From contig JAHBMJ010000177.1 of assembly GCA_018398765.1 (NCBI GenBank), positions 2,501-20,000 on the forward strand: a DNA stretch of 17,500 nucleotides, read 5' to 3'. The stretch comes from Chromera velia (lineage: Eukaryota > Sar > Chromeraceae). Numbering within the stretch: the stretch's first letter is position 1; every line of letters begins with the position of its first letter. This document shows positions 8,596 to 16,262 of the stretch, piece after piece. The notes beneath the pieces were generated by a model that did not search any database, had not been told where the DNA came from, and saw only the letters and a program-made list of their open reading frames with translations. Position numbers and translations under genes: made by a program.

Positions 8596-9540
8596 GTCCC
8601 CGAAAGAGAGGAGCAGCGAGAAAGGGACGCCCGCAGAGAATTGCAGGGGTCAGGAGGAGGAGGACGCAGCGAGGAGACGATGCTCGGGAGGGTGTGGAAG
8701 CGAGGACACGGGCTGCTGCCGCGGACGGAAGAAGTAGAAGGAAGGTGGGACGAAGGACTAGACCTGGACCCGGACTCCCTAGACCAGCAGTGGAAGAAGG
8801 AGATAGAGGGGATGTACGGGACCGCAGAATCGTTCCTGTACGGCGAGGAAGAGGGGGGGGACGGGGCAGAGGAAGATAGACGGGAGGCCATAGTCTATGG
8901 CCTCCCGCCCCGGCCTATAGTAGACAAAGGTATAGAGATGATGGAGGCTGTGCGGTGAGCACTAAGACAGGAGAGCGAGAGAAGAAAAAGAGAAACAAAG
9001 AGGGCAGGGGAAGGAGAAGCTGCGGCAGCAAACCGCCCAACGAACTGGGCTCAAACAATAACGACACACATCTTCCCCCCTCCACTGCCTACAGGACCCC
9101 CTCCCCCTCCCCCGACTCCACCCACACACCAGAGGAGGCCCCCTCCCCCGCCCCCTCCCGCCGGCCCCCGACTACAAATTTGCAGGGAGAGCATGAGGCC
9201 TTGGCGACCCGGACCCCCGCAAACCGCAAACGGAGCGAACGTGAGGCCCCGGCTGGCTGCTCCCCAGCAACCCGTAGACGGGGGAAATCCTAGGACCGGG
9301 CTGCCCCCCCCCTCGCCGCCTGTGAACAGGGAGAACGTGAGACCCAGACTACTCGGCAGAGGAGACACAGGGGTGGGAGGAGGGGAAGAGGAAGCGGTGC
9401 CATGGCAGAGGGCGTGGGTCAGGACTGGAGGAGAGCAGGCGCTGGGTACTAGAGTGGGGAGATACTATCCCAAGCCCCACGTATACCCAGCCAGTGGTAC
9501 CAGCCTACCAGTAGTCTACCATGCCCCCCCCCCAGGATAG
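8596..9540 (+). pseudogene. LINE ORF1, N-terminal part: charged helix and proline-rich region
   Basis: One frame is open from the GATG tract to 9540 apart from a TGA at 8956-8958. It begins after the acceptor-like CAG at 8593-8595 with VPEREEQRERDARRELQ and continues with acidic segments (EGLDLDPDSLDQQWKKEIEG, FLYGEEEGG). After the stop come Arg/Glu-rich sequence and a proline-rich stretch (near 9074-9165). Two NVRPRL motifs flank a related GNPRTGL (9236-9350). The end, GRYYPKPHVYPASGTSLP, reaches a ten-C run at 9524-9533. There the frame closes, but the next frame (-1) continues with matching composition. LINE ORF1 proteins usually bind RNA. No CCHC knuckle or RRM is visible, so the assignment rests on position upstream of ORF2. 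No convincing ATG: the one at 8563 lies inside the GATG repeat. Confidence 0.55.
8881..8907. repeat. Near-perfect 27-nt palindrome inside ORF1
   Basis: Arms CGGGAGGCCATAG (8881-8893) and CTATGGCCTCCCG (8895-8907) pair perfectly over 13 bases with a single-base loop. In the ORF1 frame it encodes REAIVYGLPP. It could form a cruciform or RNA hairpin, or may be a trace of a replication or repair event. There is no T run after it, so it is not a bacterial-type terminator. Confidence 0.8.
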
Positions 9541-10793
9541 AATGGGGGGATGGCGAGGCCATGGGTGAGACAGCACAGCATGGAACCCCTCCCCCTACCC
9601 CCGACCCAGCCAGCAACCAGGACGGCACAGACAACATGGAGGGGATGGAGGGAAGGAGCGTAGTGGGACACACAGGGAGCATGAACATGAAAGGAGACGG
9701 GCGACCATGGACGACACAGGGAGGAGACGGGGAGCGGGGCGGCGGGCTGGGTACACGGAGGAGCCGCGATCCCCAGGCCCTAGAAAGAGAGACAACGAGT
9801 AAAGCGGGGCCCAAAAAGGCCCCGGGAGAGGATGGGGAGGGAGCAGGAAAGGGGAGAAAGAGAAAGATAGAGGAAAGGGAGCCACAGGGGGGACAGGGGG
9901 AGAGAAAGAGTCGACCATTGACAGGGCACAAAGAGGCTCTGGGCAGACATGTGCAGGTAGATGAAGAAACAGGGCACAAAGGGGTCCTGAGGGGAGTTAG
10001 GCAGCAAGAAGAGACAGGTTACTGGCACATGAAAAATTTTAAAGCGAAAGGGTTCTGGAAAAGAGAGAGAGAACGGCTCTACCGAGGGAGAAAAGAAGGA
10101 GAAGTGGGTTTTGAGAGGCACACAGGACGGATAAGCATGGAAAGGGGACGAGAAAGAGCGTCAGAACCAAAAGAAACCCCGGAGAGGGGAGGAAACACCA
10201 GAGGGGGAAGAGAAGACCAGGGGAGGGGAGGGGCGACGCTGGAGACAGAAAATGAAGACTCGGAGTCTAAAGAGACACGGAAGAAGGGAGGGAATGGGAA
10301 CAAGGGAAAAGATCAAAGGGGAGCGGCATCGACGAAAAGAAGGGAAGTTGATGAAGCGGGGCCCAAAGAGGCCTTGAGGGGGGCACAGTGGGGGGAGGGG
10401 GGGGGCAGGGAGGGGCGGCATCGTTACCAAAAGGAAAGAACGAAGGCACGCGGCCCAAAGCGGCCGAGGGGGAGGGTGGACAGGGGGAAAAGAGGGAACA
10501 AGAAAGGGAGGAGTCGCCGTCGGAAGGGGAGGAAAATGATACGGGGCCCAGGAGGGCCTCGAGGGAGGAGAAAAGGCAGAAGGTGGAGAGAGTCCCAGCA
10601 AGAGAGTGCGGAGAAGAGGGACAAAGTGAAGAGGAAGGGCTGTACGCAATGCAGGGGGGTTCCGATAGGGAACAAAACCCGGAGGCGGCATAGAGGAACT
10701 CAGAACGATCGTATGGCTGCTTGGTCTCTAAAATTTCGGAACCGTTCGAAGATGGAGGGCCAGGGGTGGAAGAGGGGGGAAGAGAGAGACTGA
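9534..10793 (+). CDS. LINE ORF1, C-terminal part: basic, repeat-containing
   Basis: Open from the ten-C run to the TGA at 10791-10793. The first ATG in this frame is at 9561, but the composition of the preceding residues (RIEWGDGEA) suggests continuation from the upstream frame across the C run rather than a new start. The protein is very rich in Gly, Arg, Lys and Glu and mostly Arg from AGA/AGG codons, with almost no hydrophobic core except around 10018-10060 (GYWHMKNFKAKGFW). It ends in five consecutive ~31-residue repeats. Only one CxxC pair (KGCTQCRG near 10638) is present, so a CCHC knuckle is not supported. It overlaps ORF2 by up to 100 bases, with ORF2 in the -1 frame. It is likely a disordered nucleic-acid-binding ORF1 tail, by composition and position only. 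Confidence 0.5.
   Translation, partial: RIEWGDGEAMGETAQHGTPPPTPDPASNQDGTDNMEGMEGRSVVGHTGSMNMKGDGRPWTTQGGDGERGGGLGTRRSRDPQALERETTSKAGPKKAPGEDGEGAGKGRKRKIEEREPQGGQGERKSRPLTGHKEALGRHVQVDEETGHKGVLRGVRQQEETGYWHMKNFKAKGFWKRERERLYRGRKEGEVGFERHTGRISMERGRERASEPKETPERGGNTRGGREDQGRGGATLETENEDSESKETRKKGGNGNKGKDQRGAASTKRREVDEAGPKEALRGAQWGEGGGREGRHRYQKERTKARGPKRPRGRVDRGKRGNKKGRSRRRKGRKMIRGPGGPRGRRKGRRWRESQQESAEKRDKVKRKGCTQCRGVPIGNKTRRRHRGTQNDRMAAWSLKFRNRSKMEGQGWKRGEERD
10164..10640 (+). repeat. Five tandem ~31-residue (93-bp) repeats in ORF1
   Basis: Unit starts: EPKETPERGG (10164), ESKETRKKGG (10263), GPKEALRGAQ (10359), GPKRPRGRVD (10452) and GPGGPRGRRK (10545). The spacings are 99, 96, 93 and 93 bases, all multiples of three. 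Earlier single motifs of the same kind are GPKKAPGEDG (9807), GHKEALGR (9924) and GHKGVLRG (9972). Keeping the frame while the DNA diverges suggests the repeat was once selected as protein. The unit is related in sequence and length to the 90-93-bp units at 3901, 5251 and 7501. Confidence 0.75.
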
Positions 10794-11303
10794 ACTTTGA
10801 GGGAACCGGAGGAGGGAGGACACTGATAGTAAGGTGCGTGAATGTAAGAGGGTCAGTAGCAAGAGTGGGATTGAGGCGGTTCATTGAGCTGCTTGAACTG
10901 ACGGACATACTAGTCTGTATGGAGACAAAGACGGTCATAGAGAACTTTAACACCCGTACACATTGGGGGGTTAACCTCCTATACAGGTATCGGGGAACAG
11001 GTGGAGAGGAGAAATTCATGACAAGCACAGGGGGGGTCGCCTTCTTCGTCAGAAAGGAACTCTCTCCCGCGGCACCCCCCAAAGTAGACAGAATCGCAGG
11101 GTCATGCGCGTTGGTAGTTATATGACCGGCGTGGGCAGGGTGGGATGCACCGATCATGGTCGTAGGGGTATACGTACCGGGGGAGAGCTCAAAATTCTTC
11201 AGGAGCGGGATCGACTCGCCTTGGGACGAGGTGAAAGCATGGATGAGACAAGCGGACCCCAGGTGCCTGCGCCTGCTCTGCGGAGACATGAACGCACACA
11301 CAG
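10694..11303 (+). pseudogene. LINE ORF2 exon-like segment 1: APE endonuclease, N-terminal half
   Basis: Encodes the start of an apurinic-endonuclease-like domain, which nicks target DNA for target-primed reverse transcription. Visible motifs: CVNVRG with the conserved Asn at 10841, LVCMETK with the metal-binding Glu at 10922, GVYVPGE with Tyr at 11171, and GDMNAH with Asp at 11285 and Asn at 11291. A TGA at 11123-11125 interrupts the frame, which continues unchanged on both sides. No ATG occurs between the upstream stop (10691) and the first motif, so translation must have come from ORF1 by -1 shift, by reinitiation, or from a lost ATG. A six-G run at 10774 lies in the overlap. The segment ends at CACACAG|GTAACG, where a GATG-rich block begins. 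Confidence 0.85.
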
Positions 11304-12229
11304 GTAACGTCACCTCGGGGAATGATCGAATGAATACGGGATCATGGAGGCACATGAATGAGCAAACAGATAGATAGATAGATGGATGGATGCATGGACA
11401 GAGAGATAGATGGATGGATGAATAGACAGAGAGATAGATAACTGGATGGAAGGATAGAGGGAGGGGGGAAAGAATGGGAGGATAGATGGATGGATGGGCA
11501 TATAGATGGATAGATGGGTGGATGGATGGATGCATGGATGGATGGATGGATGGATGGATGGATAGATGGATGCATGGATGTATAGATAGATGCATGGATG
11601 GATGGATGGAGGGATGACTGGATGGATGGATGGATGGATGGATGGATAGACAGGTGGATGGATGGGTGGATGAACGAGTGGATGAAGGGACAGATGGGCA
11701 GGGATGGACGGATGGAGGGATGGATGATGGATGGAGGAATGGATGGAGAAAGGAACAGATGAATGAATAGATGGATGAATGAAGAGATTGATAGATGGAT
11801 AGATGGATGGGAAGATAGATGGGTAAAAGGATAGATAGATGGGTAGATAGAGTCTGGTGGATAGATAGATATGTGGATCAATGGATGGATGAGTGGATGG
11901 AAGAATGGAATAGAAGTGGAGGAATGACAAGTGACGGGATCGATCTATAGATGGATGGATGGATGGATGGATAGATGGATAGATGGGTAGATGAAATACA
12001 GATGGAATGTAAATAGATGGATGGATAGAAGAATGGATGGATAATAACTTTGAAGCACGGGTGGAAGAATAGATGAAATAACAATAGATAAAGGAGAGGA
12101 TATGGACGGATGAATAAGTAGATAGACGGATAGAATAAGAATGGACGGAGGGATGAACGAATGGGTGGACGGAAGGCTGGATGAATGGATGGAGAAATGA
12201 AGGAATGAATGGATGGATGGCGCATACAG
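11304..12229 (+). other. Candidate GT-AG intron 1 in the endonuclease, filled with GATG repeat
   Basis: 926 bases, starting GTAACG and ending ATACAG. The exon junction sequence is duplicated at the two ends: ACAGGTAACGTC at 11300-11311 and 12226-12237, or 14 of 15 matching bases if extended leftwards. Excision joins GDMNAHT to GNVCLG in phase 1. It moves the frame of segment 1 exactly onto the downstream frame, which carries the rest of the same domain. About 850 of the bases are GATG/GATA simple repeat. No pyrimidine tract precedes the AG. An alternative is a microsatellite-containing insertion with a 12-15-bp target duplication that is never spliced. The two views are compatible. Confidence 0.6.
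11367..12215 (+). repeat. GATG/GATA microsatellite array
   Basis: Interrupted tetranucleotide array with pure GGAT runs around 11535-11565 and 11620-11650, and more diverged sequence from 11740 to 12200. The long Ser/His/Ile/Pro-rich open frames on the minus strand (one of 394 codons) come from this array and are not genes. Confidence 0.95.
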
Positions 12230-13671
12230 GTAACGTCTGCCTGGGAGTGAGATGGCCAGGGAGGACGAGACCGACGGGGGACTTAGAGGAAGAGGAGGGG
12301 GGGGAGGGCGCATCAGGGCCGGTTGGTGGATGGGGAGGGGCGGCAGCGATCTCGGCTTCCACCGGTAGTACGGAGGCAGGGGGGCATAGGGGAAGTATGG
12401 GGGATAGTGGGGGTGTGTGGCTGCGACTCGAGAGACATTCCAAAGATGGAAGACGGGTTGACGAGAACGGGGAGGAGCTACTTGATTTATGCAAAGGGGA
12501 ACAGATGGTTTTGCTGCCAGGGCTACGTTTACAGAGAGGAGCGGAGAATGGACTGCTGTTTAAGGCCCCGACAGGGTTGAGGCAGCCAGACCCTACTTAT
12601 CGAGAAAACACATACTTCCGGGCGGAGGAGGGGATCTCCACAATTGACTATATCGTGCTTGACGTTGGACTCCTGCCCAGGCTGGGCTCATTTACGATAA
12701 GAAGAGACAGACAGATTGGAATTGATCATACAATACTGACGGTAGGGCTGACGCCCGAGAGCAGAGGGGGGAACGACAGACCGGGGGGAGGGCCAGGGAG
12801 GGACCACAGGGGGAGAGAGATGAGGGGCGGAGACAGAGGTGAGGAGAAAAAGGAAATAGGGAACATGGAGGAACAAGAGAAGGATGAGCAGCTGCCAGAG
12901 GGATGGAAGTATGCCAGAAACGTAAAAGCAATATGGCCCCCCCCGTCAAAGGAAGAAACGAGAAAGATTGACAATTGTGAACAGATGAAAACCCTAGAAA
13001 GAAGACTGCGAGAAGCGATGGAGGTAATATTAAAGGGAAAAGAGTTACTGGAAGGGGTGAAATGGGAGGGGGAAGAGGAGAGATTTGAAGAGATATACGC
13101 AGAGTGGGCAAGGGGGATCAGGGAGGTGCTGGGGGGAGTATCAGCGGACACCACCAGATGTGTATACCCCCCAGACGAACAGAAAGATGAAGGGGCCTAC
13201 CGGAGGGGCCAGATACAGGGAACAGACAGGGGTGGCGAGACAGGTGGCACAAATGGGAGAGGGTGGAGAAGGCTGGTACAGAGATACGGGGCACCGAGGG
13301 CTGTGGGAGCGCAAAGAAGAGGAGGATGCAGAAGGTTCCCAGGTACGGTGATACAATTAAAACAGGAAGTGAGGAAAGCCAAAGCGTGCCTGGAAAGGTA
13401 CAGAAAGCGGGTAAGCAAGGCTGACCCCCAAGAAGTGAGGGCCTTGACAAAGGCGATGGGCCCGTTGTGTGAGACGTACCGGAGGGTAAAGATGGAGTAC
13501 CACGAAGCGGTGAGAGCATATCAAAGAAAGGACAGAGAGGAACAACAAAGATACTTGGGGAGGGCCATGATGGCGGGGATAAAGGGGATGTGGGAGGTTT
13601 TGAAGGAGCTGAAGAAGAAACAGAAAACGACAGAGGCACCGGTGGCAGTGGCAGGGGGGACAAACAGAAGA
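12230..13671 (+). CDS. LINE ORF2 exon-like segment 2: endonuclease C-terminal half and charged linker
   Basis: Uninterrupted for 480 codons. After a Gly/Glu-rich stretch it resumes endonuclease sequence: VDENGEELLDLC (12457 onward, the usual 'NG..L..FC' helix), STIDYIVLDVGL with Asp at 12646, and IGIDHTILTV with Asp at 12724 and His at 12727. This matches the terminal SDH motif of APE endonucleases, with Ile in place of Ser. From about 12760 to 13671 follows a long Lys/Arg/Glu-rich, probably helical linker to the reverse transcriptase (WKYARNVKAIWPPPSKEE, VIQLKQEVRKAKACLERYRK). The segment closes at TAG 13672, beyond which the same frame goes straight into RT sequence. An ATG at 12181 lies in the GATG repeat and is not a credible start. 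Confidence 0.8.
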
Positions 13672-13674
13672 TAG

Positions 13675-15193
13675 GAAGGCCCGGCAGGCTTGGAATTTGC
13701 GCAACACTTTGCATCGGTTTTCAGAAAGAAAGAGAGAGAAGGAGGCCAGAGGGGGGGGGCGGCAGAGGAAAAAGAAAGGGGAGAAGAAGGGAGAGAGGAA
13801 GGGGAGAGACCGAGAGTAGTAATAGAAGAGGGGGAATTGTTCACGGAAGAAGAGGTGATAAAACAGATCATGGCAACAAAAAAGAAGAAAGCGACTGGGC
13901 TGGATGGGGTGTCAGCAGAGCACCTTTACGTGTGGGTGGAGTCGGTGGTATTCAGGAGTACGGTGACATCGTTGTTCAATTTATTTTTGATGACAGGATG
14001 GGTGCCGAAGGAGTGGAACGACGGTTTGATTGCACCGATCATCAAGGCCGGGAAGCCTATGGCGGAGGCTGGCTCCTACAGACCGATACATCTGCTGTCA
14101 CATGTCTCAAAGGTGTATAGCAGCCTTCTGGATAAACGAATCCAAGGGCAACAGGGAGTAAGTATTTGTAGGGAGCAGTTCGGGTTCCAGAAGGGAAAAG
14201 GGACAAGGGATGCGACGTTTATGTTAAGGCACCTCCTCATGAAACACAGAGAGCCGGGTTTGCACTGCGTCTTTGTTGACCTCAAAGAAGTATTCGACTC
14301 GGTGGACAGATGGTGATTGTGGGATAGATTGAGAGAGGAGAACGTGAAGGAGGGATACGTTAGAGCAGTGGCCTCACTTTACAGAGGGGTGAGGGCGTCG
14401 GTACTCTCGAAAGGACAGGGGGGGGGGAGGAAGGGAAACAGGCAGGGACGTTCTGGTTTCCAGAGCAGCGGGGAGTCAAGCAGGGAGACCCTCTCTCCCC
14501 TCTACTCTTCATGTTATACATCAACAACCTACCGACCTTTGTGAAGGAACAGAGGGACGAAAGGAGGGAGGACCCTCCCGGTAAGCCGCTTACGGTAGAG
14601 AACTAGGGGGGACACGTCGAAGTAGAGATGTTACTTTACGCAGACAACTTGGTAATTGTGGGGAAGAAGCAACAAAGAGTCCAATGGCTGTTGGAGGGAT
14701 TGGAGAGGTATTGTGAGGAAAGGGGGCTTATGGTGAACATGTTGAAGACCTATAGTGCATTTTTCGGCTCAGCGTGGAGGACTGAGGCATCAAGACAGAG
14801 CTTGAAGTATAGGGGGAAGGAGATCACGAGAGTGGAAGCTTTTCGATACCTTGGCACAGTCTTTACAAAAGATGGGAGTGTACGGCACAGCATAGAGGCA
14901 AAGATAAAGAGGGTGAGGGGGAAGATTCGTGTGGCACTCGGGCAACTGGCAGGGAGGACGATGCCAGCACTGGTGGTGACTGTGCAGATCTGCAGAGTGT
15001 TGACGGAGTCCATTTTCTTATACGATCTGGAAACAGCGGTGGTGGGAGAGGCAGAACTGAAGGCATTTGACGATATCTGCATCTGGTTATGTAGGAAAGT
15101 TTTGAGGGCACCAAATTTTTCCTCAAGGGCACACACGCTCGCAGAATTTGGATTGAGGCCGGCAAAGTTCCTCTTGGTACGGAGGTCCCTGAG
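13675..15193 (+). pseudogene. LINE ORF2 segment 3: reverse transcriptase domain, damaged
   Basis: Non-LTR RT motifs occur in order. ATGLDGVSAEHL (GLDG at 13897), AGSYRPIHLLSHVSKVY (about 14062), QFGFQKGKGTRDA (about 14179) and FVDLKEVFDSVDR (motif A, catalytic Asp at 14278) are followed by RGVKQGDPLSP (motif B, 14469-14501), LLYADNLVIVG (motif C, 14631 onward), VNMLKTYSAFFG and FRYLGTVFTKDG. Defects: TGA at 14314 directly after motif A; a frame change near the ten-G run ending about 14427, needing a net loss of one base; TAG at 14604; and YADN where catalytic LINE RTs have YADD (codon AAC at 14646, one G-to-A change from GAC). Downstream thumb-like sequence (GQLAGRTMPALVV, WLCRKVLRAPNF) runs to RRSLR, where a TG-rich block begins. 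The copy is almost certainly inactive, though its family is clear. Confidence 0.9.
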
Positions 15194-15566
15194 GTATATA
15201 TATGAGCGCGTGCATATACGTGTGTGTGTGTGTGTGTATGTGTGTGTGTGTGTATGTATGTGTGTGTGTGTGTATGTATGTGTGTGTGTGTGTGTGTGTG
15301 TGCGTGTGTGTGTGTGACACTGTATGTGTATGTGTGTGTGTGTATGTGTGTGTGGGTAGGTGGGTGTATGTGGGTGGGTGTGTACGAGGGTTGTATACAA
15401 GCGTGGGTGTATATGAGCGCGTGAGTGCATACATATGTACGTTAAGTATACTCATGAATGTGGACGGGCGCATGGATACGGGGGCAACTGTGCATAAGCG
15501 TAAGAGGGTTGTGTCTATTCTCTCTCTCTCCCTCTCTCCCTCTCTCTCTCTCTCCCTCTCTCTCCC

Positions 15567-15620
<54 letters not shown>

Positions 15621-16262
15621 TCCCTCTACCCATCTCTATCTCCTTCCCTCCCCAAGTATATGGATATGTGTGTGTCTATAAAAGGGGGGGTGTAAGTATG
15701 TGTATGTATCTACACGTCGTGTATACGTGTGTGTGCGTGAGTGTATGAGTGTGTAAGTGCATGAGTGTGTGAGAGTGAGTGAGCGAGGAAGTGAAAATGC
15801 GGAAGTGTGAGCATAAGGCTGAATCTGGGAATGAGTGGGGGTGTGAGGGTGCGTACATGGGTGCGTAGGGGTATGTGTGTGTGTGAGTTCGCGTGGGTAT
15901 CTGTATGTGTGAGTACGTACGTGTGACTCAGTTTGCGGGAACCGATGTGCATGGGTGTGTGTGTGTGAGAGAGAGAGAGAGTCTGAGAGTGTGAGAGTGT
16001 GTGTGCATATACGTGTGTGTGTATGTGTGTGTGTGTGTATGTGTGTGTGTATGTGTATGTGTGTGTGTATATGTGTGTCTGTGTATGTGTATGCATAGGT
16101 GGGTAGGTGTGGGGGCATGTGTGTGTGTGTGTGGGTGTGAGTGTGTGTGTGTGAGTGAGTGTGGGTCTGTGTGGATGTGTGTGTGAGTGTGTGTGTGTGG
16201 GGGGGGGGTACATATAAGTGTGGGAAACAGGGCGTATGGACGGACTGCATGGGTGACCGCAG
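15194..16262 (+). other. Candidate GT-AG intron 2 in ORF2, filled with TG/CT repeat
   Basis: 1069 bases, beginning GTATAT after CTGAG and ending CCGCAG before GTACGT. Excision joins RRSLR to YVYQLISREK in phase 2 and shifts the frame by exactly the amount needed to continue ORF2. The junction is again duplicated in diverged form: AGGTATATATATGAGC at 15192 against AGGTACGTGTATCAGC at 16261, 12 of 16 bases matching. Before the AG, about 50 non-repeat bases (16211-16262) follow the TG array. There is no pyrimidine tract beside the AG; a large CT tract lies inside the block at 15520-15628. As with intron 1, insertion with target duplication is the alternative. Confidence 0.55.
15208..16210 (+). 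repeat. TG microsatellite with internal CT and GA tracts
   Basis: TG-rich from 15220 to 15410, with a GACACTGT landmark at 15316 that is shared with the upstream TG tracts. A mixed stretch containing ACTCATGAAT follows (similar to one near 5129), then a (CT)n tract at 15520-15628, and TG-rich sequence to 16200 with a short GA run at 15967-15982. It closes with a G10 run at about 16199-16208. Long open frames here on either strand are repeat artefacts. Confidence 0.95.

Noticed and set aside
10638-10660. CxxC in ORF1 as the start of a CCHC zinc knuckle
   Set aside because: No His and final Cys follow at the required spacing before the ORF ends.
10728-10737. A-AAA-TTT at the ORF1/ORF2 overlap as a frameshift slippery site
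   Set aside because: In the ORF1 frame it does not fit X XXY YYZ, and no obvious downstream pseudoknot was seen by eye.
10267-11595. 442-codon minus-strand frame opposite ORF1 and ORF2
   Set aside because: It is antisense to the repeat-bearing ORF1 and recognisable endonuclease motifs and extends into the GATG array. It exists because the purine-rich strand gives few stops on its complement.
11310-12494. 394-codon minus-strand Ser/His/Pro/Ile frame
   Set aside because: Product of the complement of the GATG array. The (ATCC)n repeat lacks stops in all frames.
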